Part shown: one piece after another, positions 1 to 7,364 of the stretch
Position numbering within the stretch: position 1 is the stretch's first letter
How the letters are laid out: each line of letters opens with the position of its first letter
Source of the DNA: Candidatus Peregrinibacteria bacterium
GTDB taxonomy: Bacteria > Patescibacteriota > Gracilibacteria > UBA1369 > LOWO2-01-FULL-3
NCBI GenBank assembly: GCA_007133095.1
Contig: SLNK01000024.1
Coordinates: 1-21,203, forward strand
Direction: 5' to 3'
Length of the DNA: 21,203 nucleotides
The notes under the pieces: model-generated
Database searches by the model: none
Seen by the model: the letters and a program-made list of their open reading frames with translations, nothing else
Told to the model about the DNA's origin: nothing
Program-made: the position numbers and the translations under genes

Positions 1-547
1 ATGATTTCAGTTGAACGACATCCCTTTCTTGATCATTTGTTATTTGGAAGAAATCTCTTCTTGTGAAGCCGAATTGGCCCGCCACCAGATTGTTTGGGAA
101 AACCTCGATTTTTGTGTTGAAATCACGGACTACGGCGTTGTAATAGCGGCGTGAGAGCTGAATATGCTCTTCAATTTCCGAAAGCGTATTTTGGAGATTT
201 AGGAAATTTTCGTTGGCTTTGAGGTCCGGGTAGTTTTCCGCGACTGCAAAAAGGCTTTTTATAGTATCTGTAAGTGCATTTTCAGCGTTTTCTTTTTGTT
301 TAACATTTTTGGCGTTGATAGCCTCGCTTCTCATCTCTGTTACTTTTTCCAAAGTTTGTTTTTCATGAGATGCGTATCCTTTTACGGTTTCAACAAGATT
401 TGGAATTAAGTCGTGACGTCTTTTCAATTTAGCATCAATATCCGCCCATGCCGAGTCCGCTTTGTTTTTAAGCTGAACTAATCCGTTGTAGATCATTACA
501 AGAAAAGCGGCGAGCAGAGCCAGAATCAGCAGTATGTAAATAAGCAT
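1..547 (-). CDS. lemA: LemA family protein (3' end cut by window edge)
   Basis: LemA proteins are membrane-anchored helical-bundle proteins of unsettled function, widespread in bacteria. The visible 182 residues begin with a hydrophobic N-terminal segment (MLIYILLILALLAAFLVMIY), an N-out single-pass anchor, followed by the family hallmark LKNKADSAWADIDAKLKRR and RHDLIPNLVETVKGYASHE. Later come the conserved AVAENYPDLKANENFLNLQ and RRYYNAVVRDFNTKIEVFPN segments and a GFTRRDFF end. Only about ten C-terminal residues should be missing beyond base 1, because family members usually stop soon after this point. The ATG at 545-547 is the only start that keeps the membrane anchor; no Shine-Dalgarno precedes it. 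It lies 39 nt downstream of the superoxide dismutase gene on the same strand and may be co-transcribed with it. Family assignment is firm; function is not predicted. Confidence 0.9.
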   Translation of the reverse strand, partial: MLIYILLILALLAAFLVMIYNGLVQLKNKADSAWADIDAKLKRRHDLIPNLVETVKGYASHEKQTLEKVTEMRSEAINAKNVKQKENAENALTDTIKSLFAVAENYPDLKANENFLNLQNTLSEIEEHIQLSRRYYNAVVRDFNTKIEVFPNNLVAGQFGFTRRDFFQITNDQERDVVQLKS

Positions 548-586
548 GTTTTTTTGATTAAATGTGTCTGAAAGTGATTGTATCAG

Positions 587-1204
587 CTAAGTATTGAGTT
601 TTGAAAGATATATTTCTCCTATCTTATCTCCGCAAGCCACGTTATCCAGCCAATTTTTTATAAATTCCGGTCTCCGGTTTTGATATTTTAGATAGTAGGC
701 GTGTTCCCAAACGTCTATTACCATGATTGGCGTCATCTCTTCCATTAGCGGATTGTCATGATTTGGAGTCGAACCAATTTGCAATTCTCCGTTTTTGTCT
801 ATTGAAAGCCATGTCCATCCGCTTGCGAAATGTGTTGCTGCAGCTTCGATGAATTCTTCTTTGAACTTTTCAACAGTTCCCCATTTCTTTTCAATATCCT
901 CTTTCAGTTTTCCTGAAACGGGTTTTGCATCCGGAGACATAATTTCCCAGAAAAGCGAGTGATTGTAGTGACCTCCTCCGTTGTTTCTTACGGCCGTTCG
1001 GATATCTTCCGGAACTTTTTCGAGATTTTTCAGCATTTCCTCCAGCGAAGTTTCTTTCAGTTCCGGGTGTTTTTCCAGCGCTTCGTTAAGTTTATCGATA
1101 TAAGTTTGATGGTGTTTGGTATGATGGATTTCCATTGTTTGCGCATCGATGTAAGGCTCCAGAGCGTTGTATGCGTAATTTAGTTGCGGAAGAGAGTGTG
1201 TCAT
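587..1204 (-). CDS. sodA: Fe/Mn-family superoxide dismutase
   Basis: Converts superoxide to oxygen and hydrogen peroxide in the cytoplasm. The 205-residue protein has the complete family layout: SLPQLNYAYNALEPYID at the N terminus, then metal ligands H27 (EIHHTKHH), H82 (NHSLFWEIM), D164 and H168 (VIDVWEHAYYLKYQNRRPEF). The GGGH at 77-79 is the Mn-type pattern rather than the AAQ of Fe enzymes. The second-sphere residue that is Gln in classical Mn enzymes (NQD) is His149 here (TPNHDNPLM), a variant I recall from archaeal and CPR enzymes, so metal preference cannot be read off safely. The start is set at the ATG at 1202-1204; an in-frame TTG at 1240 would add 12 unconserved residues and overlaps the -10 element. 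No signal peptide. A divergent VIT1 transporter gene suggests joint Fe/Mn and oxidative-stress management. Confidence 0.95.
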   Translation of the reverse strand: MTHSLPQLNYAYNALEPYIDAQTMEIHHTKHHQTYIDKLNEALEKHPELKETSLEEMLKNLEKVPEDIRTAVRNNGGGHYNHSLFWEIMSPDAKPVSGKLKEDIEKKWGTVEKFKEEFIEAAATHFASGWTWLSIDKNGELQIGSTPNHDNPLMEEMTPIMVIDVWEHAYYLKYQNRRPEFIKNWLDNVACGDKIGEIYLSKLNT

Positions 1205-1230
1205 TTTGAGGTTGGTTAAGATTTGGTTGA

Positions 1231-1260
1231 ATTTTAGCAATTTGCTTTTGTTTTAGTCAA
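1231..1260 (-). promoter_or_regulatory. Promoter of superoxide dismutase gene
   Basis: Read on the minus strand, TTGACT (1255-1260) and TAAAAT (1231-1236) are separated by 18 bp. Expected start of transcription is near 1224, leaving a leader of about 20 nt without a Shine-Dalgarno. This placement argues against the upstream TTG start. Confidence 0.6.
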
Positions 1261-1266
1261 AGTTAC

Positions 1267-1296
1267 TTGGAAGTTTTTTTGGTTTTGGCTTATAAT
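1267..1296 (+). promoter_or_regulatory. Promoter of VIT1 gene, apparently leaderless
   Basis: TTGGAA (1267-1272), an 18-bp spacer and a perfect TATAAT (1291-1296) lie immediately before the gene. The -10 ends only 6 nt before the ATG at 1303, so transcription should begin at or within a base of the start codon. It is back to back with the superoxide dismutase promoter in a 98-bp divergent region. Confidence 0.65.
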
Positions 1297-1302
1297 CGCG
1301 GC

Positions 1303-2031
1303 ATGGCGAAAGATAAAGTTTTGGATGAACATGTAGACGGAGATTCCTATAATTGGGTTGCGGATTTTGTTTATGGAGGGATTGATGGATCCGTTACCAC
1401 TTTTGCCGTTGTTGCCGGAGTTCAGGGCGCGGGATTGCCGGCTTCCATTATTTTGATATTGGGATTTGCCAATTTGTTTGCCGATGGGTTTTCAATGTCC
1501 GTAGGGAAGTATTCAAGTGATAAGGCAAAATTGGAACAGTATGACAAGATAGAAAGTGTGGAATTCGGGCATCTTAAGGCCCGGAAATATGGGGAAACGA
1601 AGGAGGTTAGAGAGATTATGGGTGGCTATGGATTTAAGGGCAAGGATTTGGACAGAGCCACCGAGGTTGTTACTTCAAATCCGGATGCCTGGGTTGATCT
1701 TATGATGCGAAATGAATTTAATATGACGCGTGAAAATGTTAATCCTCTGAAAGGGGGTATCGCGACTTTTGCGTCCTTTGTCCTGATAGGATTTGTTCCG
1801 TTGATGGGATATACTTTGAGTCCGTTTTTAGCGCTTTCTTTTGATACGATTTTTGTTTTAACCTGTTTTGCCACTTTGCTTGCTTTGTTTGTTGTGGGCG
1901 CCGTGAAAGCCAAATTTACCGTGAGGAACTGGTTTTTCTCCGGCATGGAAACGTTGATTGTTGGTGGTTGTGCCGCCGCTATCGCTTATTTTGTCGGATA
2001 TTTGCTGCAGGGATTGGCTGGGTCGATATAG
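1303..2031 (+). CDS. VIT1/CCC1-family iron/manganese transporter
   Basis: Membrane protein of the vacuolar iron transporter family, which moves Fe2+ or Mn2+ out of the cytosol; in bacteria usually a metal efflux or tolerance protein. The 242 residues show the family signatures in order: a first membrane segment with YGGIDGSVTTFAVVAGV, a second with GFANLFADGFSMSVGKYSS, a charged cytoplasmic metal-binding stretch (ETKEVREIMGGYGFKGKDLD and the following helix), then three more hydrophobic segments, giving the expected five. The start is taken at the ATG at 1303 because the -10 hexamer TATAAT sits directly upstream, so the in-frame TTG at 1267 cannot be transcribed from that promoter. The last 53 bases overlap the convergent glycosyltransferase gene. 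Substrate choice between iron and manganese is not visible in the sequence. Confidence 0.92.
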   Translation: MAKDKVLDEHVDGDSYNWVADFVYGGIDGSVTTFAVVAGVQGAGLPASIILILGFANLFADGFSMSVGKYSSDKAKLEQYDKIESVEFGHLKARKYGETKEVREIMGGYGFKGKDLDRATEVVTSNPDAWVDLMMRNEFNMTRENVNPLKGGIATFASFVLIGFVPLMGYTLSPFLALSFDTIFVLTCFATLLALFVVGAVKAKFTVRNWFFSGMETLIVGGCAAAIAYFVGYLLQGLAGSI

Positions 2032-3199
2032 TTTTCGATAATGCTTTTAGTGTTTCCTTCGCCGTTTTTTCGAATGAGGGGATTGAATTTTGAATCTTCT
2101 TTTTTTTCTTGTTCAAGTGCCTGATAAGCAGTTTTTTCAGGTGTTTTTTGTCCGATGGATCGAAAAGGGATGCCCTGTTTTTATAAACTTCTTTTAACGC
2201 GCCTCCCGTTGAACAAATAAGTGGTGTTCCGTATTGCATGGCTTCCATCGGAGGTAAGCCGAAGCCTTCATATAGCGAAGGATAAACGAATACGGACGCG
2301 CCTTGGTAAAGTTTTTGCTTTTCAGTTTCGTTCACGTATCCGGGCAGAATTACGCCTGGTGTGTTTTTCGCTTTTTGTATTATTTTTTTTGCTTTCCATC
2401 CCGTTTCTCCCGCGATGACGAGATTGTGCGGAATTTTTTCTTCCTTTTTCAGTTCGATGAAAGCGTCTATCAGAATTTCAAGGTTTTTGCGTGGCTCGAT
2501 CGTGCCGAGGTACAGGATGTAGGGGGGGTGAAGAATTTTGTTTTGCTGAAAAAGACGTCCCCGGGGATGGTTTTGGTGTTCCGGATTTGAAATCTGGAGA
2601 ATCTTGTTTTTTTGGAAAATGCCTTCCCGGGGATGGTTTTTGCTTTTTGGGATTCCCAGCGGAATGACTTTGATTTTCGCTTTTGTTCGGCAATAAGAGA
2701 GGATATCTTTTTTGTTTTGTTCCGATGCCGTGATTATTACGTCCGCATTTTTAAGCGCTTTTTTAAGGAGCAGCCTGTGGATGATCGTACTTTTTTTAAT
2801 GTGAAATTTCGGAAAAAGGATGGGAGTGAGATCATGGATCGTCACAGCCCGTTTTATGTTTTTAGGTAGATTGAAAGGGCCAATGTGGCAGGGTTCAAGC
2901 ACGATGTCCGGTTTGATTTTCCGAACCACGCGAGGAATCAGTATAAATTTGCGAAGGCTGTTGTATCCGGGGATTTTTCTTCTGTGAATTACGATGTGGG
3001 AGAAGTTCGAATATTTTTTTTGAAGGGCATCGAAGAATGGATTTTCCCTTTCGTGGATGAAGGTGAAGTCTGTTTTTTTGATGTGCGCATTGGTGAGCGT
3101 GTTGGTCTGCTCCAGAAGCTCCAATATCAAATTCTTGGTGTACGTATGGACACCGGCTTTTTGGTTATCGATGGGATCGGCGAGGATTAGTATATGCAT
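1979..3199 (-). CDS. GT4-family glycosyltransferase, last gene of ATPase operon
   Basis: Retaining GT-B glycosyltransferase (GT4, Glycos_transf_1), likely transferring a sugar from a nucleotide donor to a cell-surface glycan; acceptor unknown. The N-terminal half carries the GVHTYTKNL glycine-turn region and the VTIHDLTP motif. The C-terminal Rossmann half has YILYLGTIEPRKNLEILIDA, the VIAGETGWK strand and the donor-binding EX7E pair E311/E319 (EGFGLPPMEA). Between the two domains (about residues 184-225) is an extra linker holding two near-copies of a 22-residue unit, NHPREGIFQKNKILQ and NHPRGRLFQQNKILH. The C terminus is lysine-rich. The ATG lies 2 nt after the stop of ATPase subunit D, so translation is probably coupled to the ATPase operon. 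The 3' end overlaps the convergent VIT1 gene by 53 bp. Confidence 0.92.
   Translation of the reverse strand: MHILILADPIDNQKAGVHTYTKNLILELLEQTNTLTNAHIKKTDFTFIHERENPFFDALQKKYSNFSHIVIHRRKIPGYNSLRKFILIPRVVRKIKPDIVLEPCHIGPFNLPKNIKRAVTIHDLTPILFPKFHIKKSTIIHRLLLKKALKNADVIITASEQNKKDILSYCRTKAKIKVIPLGIPKSKNHPREGIFQKNKILQISNPEHQNHPRGRLFQQNKILHPPYILYLGTIEPRKNLEILIDAFIELKKEEKIPHNLVIAGETGWKAKKIIQKAKNTPGVILPGYVNETEKQKLYQGASVFVYPSLYEGFGLPPMEAMQYGTPLICSTGGALKEVYKNRASLFDPSDKKHLKKLLIRHLNKKKKKIQNSIPSFEKTAKETLKALSKTISTQPIPAANIRQNKR
2532..2640 (-). repeat. In-frame tandem repeat, 66-bp period
   Basis: Bases 2532-2574 and 2598-2640 are near copies spaced exactly 66 bp (22 codons) apart; both contain CCCGGGGATGGTTTT. 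The duplication lies in frame in the linker of the glycosyltransferase and encodes the two NHPR...NKIL units. Similarity fades at both outer edges, so the duplication is not recent. Confidence 0.75.
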
Positions 3200-3201
3200 T
3201 C

Positions 3202-3843
3202 TTAGTCTTCTATGGCTTCTTCCGCCGCCTCGATCATCGCTTTGACTCTCATTACGCTTACTATGCCGGCTCTTTCGGTTTCCGCCAGTTTCATTGAGAT
3301 GAATTTGACGGTTTCTTTCAGATCCGGGATTAGTTTGTGCTCAAGGGCGTTTACGCGGCGGCGGGTTGTTTCCAGTTCTTCCGCCAAGCGTTCGGCCTGT
3401 TTTTCTATCTGTGCCAGTTTTACGAGCATTGGTAACAAGTCCTGTAAAGCTGAAAGAGACATGTCCAGTTCAGCGCTTGTTTGCAGATATCCGTAGTTTA
3501 AGATGTTCCCTTCAAGTTTGATTTTGAAATACGGAATGTGGACGCTCATCACGTTTTTTGTCCTTACTTCCAGTTCTGTTTTTGCCGAAGGGTAAAGTAA
3601 AGCGGTTTCCAGCATTTCCGGAGGCATCATTGAGGACGCCTGCATAAAGTTTTTGAAGGCTTTGCTCAATATTTCTTCCACTTCACGGCGTAAAGTTTTT
3701 GCTTCACGAATTATTTCCATGAAGGTTTTCATCAACCCATCTTGTTTGTCTTTCAAAAGTTTGTGACCGCGTACTGCGGAAGTTACCCTCTTCTTCAGGT
3801 TTAGTAACTCCATCCTAGTTGGTTTGACGTCCAAAATTGCCAT
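3202..3843 (-). CDS. atpD: V/A-type ATPase subunit D (central rotor stalk)
   Basis: Subunit D forms the coiled-coil rotor shaft that turns inside the A3B3 head, equivalent to gamma of F-type ATPases. The 213 residues match the usual length of about 200-215. They begin with the family N terminus VKPTRMELLNLKKRVTSAVRGHKLLKDKQDGL, seen here as PTRMELLNLKKR followed by GHKLLKDKQDGL, and are helical throughout with a long C-terminal coiled coil (EKQAERLAEELETTRRRVNA, then ALEHKLIPDL). The ATG at 3841-3843 lies 3 nt after the subunit B stop and has no Shine-Dalgarno. It follows B as in the Enterococcus ntp order. The symbol follows archaeal-type naming (ntpD is the Enterococcus name). Confidence 0.95.
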   Translation of the reverse strand: MAILDVKPTRMELLNLKKRVTSAVRGHKLLKDKQDGLMKTFMEIIREAKTLRREVEEILSKAFKNFMQASSMMPPEMLETALLYPSAKTELEVRTKNVMSVHIPYFKIKLEGNILNYGYLQTSAELDMSLSALQDLLPMLVKLAQIEKQAERLAEELETTRRRVNALEHKLIPDLKETVKFISMKLAETERAGIVSVMRVKAMIEAAEEAIED

Positions 3844-3846
3844 AAT

Positions 3847-5217
3847 TTAGTCTTTTTTAGGCATATATTTTTCGATGTGTTCTTCCTTAACACGTTTCAA
3901 TTCACTTCTTGGCAGGATTGTTAGAAGTTCCCATCCCAGATCAAGAGTTTCATCTATGCTTCTGTCTTCGGTTTCTCCCTGGGAGATAAATTTTTCTTCG
4001 AAGTCCTTTGCGAATTTCAAGTATTTACCGTCAGTTTCAGAGAGCGCGGATTCACCAAGGATGATTGCGAGATCTCTTACTTCCAGACCTCGTGCAAATG
4101 ATGCGTACAGCTGTCCGAAAAGTCCTTCGTGGTCTTCACGGGTAACTTTACGCGCTGTTGGAGAAAGTCTTGATAGAGAAGGAAGCACGTTGATCGGTGG
4201 GTAAATGTCTTTTTGGTGAAGATCACGCCCCAATACTATCTGTCCTTCCGTGATGTATCCGGTCAAATCTGGAATCGGGTGGGTGATATCGTCTTCCGGC
4301 ATGGTAAGTATCGGAATTTGTGTTATCGATCCTTTCTTTCCTTTTATCTTTCCCGCTCTTTCGTAAATTGTCGCAAGGTCGGTGTACAGGTATCCGGGAT
4401 ATCCTCGTCTTCCCGGAACTTCTTTACGAGCGGCTGAAACTTCACGCAGGGCCTCACAGTAGTTTGTCATGTCCGTTAGAATTACCAGAACGTGCATGTC
4501 TTTTTCGTAAGCCAAGTATTCCGCGGTTGTAAGCGCCAAACGCGGTGTGGAAATTCTTTCAACAACCGGATCCGCCGCTGTGTTTATGAACAGTACGGAT
4601 CGATTTATCGCTCCCGTTTTCTTGAATTCGTTTATAAAATATTCCGCTTCTTCAAATGTGACTCCCATTGTTCCGAATACCACCGCGAAGTCTCCGCCGC
4701 CTCCTCTAACTTTTGCCTGACGCGCTATCTTTGTGGCAACTTGTGAGTGAGGAAGACCGGCTCCGGAGAATACCGGCAATTTTTGTCCTCTAACCAACGT
4801 GTTCAAACAGTCTATTGTAGAAATCCCGGTTTGAATGAAGTCTTCCGGATAGTCTCTTGAGTAAGGGTTTATAGGGGCTCCTCCGATGTTTATTTTTTTG
4901 TCCGGTATTATTTGCGGTCCGTCATCAAGGGGTTCTCCGCTTCCGGAAAAGGTTCGTCCCAACATGTCTGTGGAAACTCCTATTTCAAGCGGTCTTCCCA
5001 GAAATTTTGCGCGACTCCCCTCCGTAGCTATTCCTTGCGGACTCTCAAACATCTGGACTAGAGCTTTGTCATTATGGACTTCAAGAACTTTTCCCATTCT
5101 TTTTCTTCCGTCTTCGGCATAAACTTCCACAAGTTCTTCAAATTTTACGCCCTCAACCCCCTCAACCAGAATGAGCGGGCCGACAATCGATTTTAATGTT
5201 TTATATTCTTTCTGCAT
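3847..5217 (-). CDS. atpB: V/A-type ATPase subunit B (non-catalytic head subunit)
   Basis: Non-catalytic partner of subunit A in the alternating A3B3 head. The 456 residues match the family length of about 460. Visible hallmarks are the N-terminal beta-barrel start (YKTLKSIVGPLILVEGVEGV), the degenerate nucleotide-binding loop LPVFSGAGLPHSQVATKIARQ, DPVVERISTPRLALTTAEYL, ILTDMTNYCEALREVSAARK and the GRRGYPGYLYTDLATIYERA segment. The Walker A GKT of the catalytic subunit is absent, as expected for B. The ATG at 5215-5217 sits 30 nt downstream of the subunit A stop with an AT-rich, Shine-Dalgarno-free leader. The closing residues KYMPKKD are typical. Nothing looks degraded. Confidence 0.97.
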   Translation of the reverse strand: MQKEYKTLKSIVGPLILVEGVEGVKFEELVEVYAEDGRKRMGKVLEVHNDKALVQMFESPQGIATEGSRAKFLGRPLEIGVSTDMLGRTFSGSGEPLDDGPQIIPDKKINIGGAPINPYSRDYPEDFIQTGISTIDCLNTLVRGQKLPVFSGAGLPHSQVATKIARQAKVRGGGGDFAVVFGTMGVTFEEAEYFINEFKKTGAINRSVLFINTAADPVVERISTPRLALTTAEYLAYEKDMHVLVILTDMTNYCEALREVSAARKEVPGRRGYPGYLYTDLATIYERAGKIKGKKGSITQIPILTMPEDDITHPIPDLTGYITEGQIVLGRDLHQKDIYPPINVLPSLSRLSPTARKVTREDHEGLFGQLYASFARGLEVRDLAIILGESALSETDGKYLKFAKDFEEKFISQGETEDRSIDETLDLGWELLTILPRSELKRVKEEHIEKYMPKKD

Positions 5218-5247
5218 GTCTATTGATTAGGAATTAAATTAAAAGTT

Positions 5248-7008
5248 TTAAGCTATCATATCTTTGACCGCTGTCGAAATTTCTTTCTCCAGATCTTTGT
5301 ATTTTTCCAATTCTTCCATCGGAATTTCTTTCGATTTTATTATGGCCGACATGATGGGCAGTTCCACAAATTTGTCGTAATCGAACGCTTCATTGTCAAC
5401 TATTTCCATTGCTTCGTGATAAAGAGTCAAAATAACTCTTAGCATCCAATATTGTTTCTTTTGCGGAGTGTGTGCGTCTTGATAATCGAACGCGTTTTGA
5501 AAAAGGAAGTCTTCACGGATGAATTTTGCCGTGTGAAGAACCAGTTTCTCTTTTGATGAAAGCGCGTCCATTCCAACCAACCTCACGATTTCTTCAAGCT
5601 TCGCTTCTTGTTGGAGAATGTTCATGGCTTCGTTTCTAAAATCTTCAAAGTCTTCGGCAACTTCCGTCCTCCAGTAATCTGAAACGTTTTCTTGATATAG
5701 GGAGTAGCTAGTAAGCCAGTTGATGGCGGGGAAGTGCCTTTTATACGCAAGTTTTGCGTCGAGACCCCAGAATGCTTTTGTAACCCTGAGCGTGTTCTGT
5801 GTTACCGGTTCGGACAAGTCTCCTCCGGGAGGGGAAACCGCTCCGATAACCGTTACGGATCCTTCACGTTTTTCTTGGCCGAGACATTCTGTATATCCCG
5901 CTCTTTCATAGAATTCCGCCGTTTTTGATCCGAGATATGCCGGATATCCTTCTTCTCCGGGCATCTCTTCCAAACGACCGGACATTTCACGTAAAGCTTC
6001 GGCCCATCTTGATGTTGAGTCCGCCATCAAAGCTACGTGATAGCCCATGTCCCTGTAATATTCCGCGATGGTTATTCCCGTGTAAACGGAAGCTTCACGT
6101 GCGGCGACCGGCATGTTTGAAGTATTCGCGATCATTATTGTTCGTTTCATCAACGGCTCCCCGGTATTCGGATCTTCCAGTTCCGGAAATTCCATCAATA
6201 CGTCCGTCATCTCGTTTCCGCGCTCTCCGCAACCGATATAAACTATAACTTGCGCATCGCAGAATTTTGCCAATGATTGTTGTGTCACCGTTTTCCCTGC
6301 GCCGAAAGGTCCGGGAATACATCCGGCTCCTCCTTTTACGATAGGGAACATTGTGTCTATTGATCTGGATCCGCTTATCAACGGTATTTTCGGCACTTTT
6401 TTGATGTTGAAAGGTCTTGGTTGGCGAATTGACCATTTCTGCACCATGGTTACTTCGTGTGATTTTCCGTTTTCGTCTTTAATTACCGCAATTGTGTCTT
6501 TGATTGTGAAGGAACCACCTTTTATTTCTTCAATTGTTCCTTTTTCTATGTGTGGGGGCACCAGTATTCTGTGTTTTATCAAAACCGTTTCCTGGATTTC
6601 CCCCAAAACGTCACCTCCCGCAACCGTGTCTCCTTTTGTTTTTGTAGGGGTGAGATCCCATTGTTTACTGTAATCAAGAGCGGGGACATCGATTCCTCTG
6701 GTTATGAATGGGCCGGCTTCTTTTTCTATGAGAGCCAAAGGTCTCTGAATTCCGTCATAGATTGATGTTAACAGGCCGGGGCCCAAATCAACGGACATCG
6801 TCTCTCCCGTTGCATAAACCGGATCTCCGGGGCCTATCCCGACGGTATCTTCATAAACCTGTATTGAGGCTTCGTCGCCTTTAAGTTCAATTATTTCCCC
6901 CATAAGTTTTTCCTCGGAGACTTTTACCACTTCGTACATTTTGGCGCTTTTCATGCCGTTGGCTATGACTAGTGGTCCCGATACTTTTACAACTGTTCCT
7001 TTTTTCAT
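5248..7008 (-). CDS. atpA: V/A-type ATPase subunit A (catalytic)
   Basis: Catalytic subunit that hydrolyses or makes ATP in the A3B3 head. The 586 residues match the family (about 580-600). The protein has the N-terminal barrel (KGTVVKVSGPLVIANGM), the inserted bulge domain around residues 110-190, Walker A GPFGAGKT at 233-240 (K239), the GCGERGNEM loop with catalytic Glu262, and the Walker B strand HVALMADSTSRWAEALRE ending at Asp330. The usual third residue of the loop, Ser in GSGKT, is Ala here (GAGKT), a tolerated change. The C-terminal helical bundle is complete. The ATG at 7006-7008 lies 21 nt after the subunit F stop. There is no intein, although A subunits of this family are frequent intein hosts. 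Confidence 0.97.
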   Translation of the reverse strand: MKKGTVVKVSGPLVIANGMKSAKMYEVVKVSEEKLMGEIIELKGDEASIQVYEDTVGIGPGDPVYATGETMSVDLGPGLLTSIYDGIQRPLALIEKEAGPFITRGIDVPALDYSKQWDLTPTKTKGDTVAGGDVLGEIQETVLIKHRILVPPHIEKGTIEEIKGGSFTIKDTIAVIKDENGKSHEVTMVQKWSIRQPRPFNIKKVPKIPLISGSRSIDTMFPIVKGGAGCIPGPFGAGKTVTQQSLAKFCDAQVIVYIGCGERGNEMTDVLMEFPELEDPNTGEPLMKRTIMIANTSNMPVAAREASVYTGITIAEYYRDMGYHVALMADSTSRWAEALREMSGRLEEMPGEEGYPAYLGSKTAEFYERAGYTECLGQEKREGSVTVIGAVSPPGGDLSEPVTQNTLRVTKAFWGLDAKLAYKRHFPAINWLTSYSLYQENVSDYWRTEVAEDFEDFRNEAMNILQQEAKLEEIVRLVGMDALSSKEKLVLHTAKFIREDFLFQNAFDYQDAHTPQKKQYWMLRVILTLYHEAMEIVDNEAFDYDKFVELPIMSAIIKSKEIPMEELEKYKDLEKEISTAVKDMIA

Positions 7009-7029
7009 AATATTGTATAGTTATTTATT

Positions 7030-7362
7030 TTATTCATTAAAAATGTCACTTCCGACTGCTTGTTCAACCATTTTTCCTATTCTGCGAATTCCGGATCCTT
7101 TGCTTCCTTTACTGTCCGGGACGGGGATTATTGCGGGCAGTGCGGTTCCGCTGAGTTTTTTCCAGTTCTCTTTTGTGATTCCTTCAGACAAATCTTCCGT
7201 TATAAAAATTATTGCGTGGCTGCCTCCTTCGCTCTTTAGTTTTAGCAGAAGATCCGTTGCTTCTTCCGGGGTGTTTGCGTCGAATGTGTGTACTCCAAGC
7301 GCTTTAAACCCGAGTATTGTGTCTCTATTGCCTATGATTGCTATTGAATGTTTGTCAGTCAT
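7030..7362 (-). CDS. atpF: V/A-type ATPase subunit F (regulatory stalk subunit)
   Basis: Small Rossmann-like subunit that binds the D shaft and the C socket (NtpG in Enterococcus). The 110 residues fit the family (about 100-115). The N terminus SIAIIGNRDTILGFKALGV is diagnostic, followed by AIIFITEDLSEGI and a PAIIPVPDSKGSKGSGIRRI stretch, then the C-terminal helix MVEQAVGSDIF. The ATG at 7360-7362 is 2 nt after the subunit C stop and no Shine-Dalgarno is visible. Its position between C and A is that of the classic ntp/atp operons. Confidence 0.93.
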   Translation of the reverse strand: MTDKHSIAIIGNRDTILGFKALGVHTFDANTPEEATDLLLKLKSEGGSHAIIFITEDLSEGITKENWKKLSGTALPAIIPVPDSKGSKGSGIRRIGKMVEQAVGSDIFNE

Positions 7363-7364
7363 TT

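Noticed and set aside
1267..1302. Longer N terminus for the VIT1 protein from an in-frame TTG
   Set aside because: The -10 hexamer lies inside this segment, and the added residues are not part of the family.
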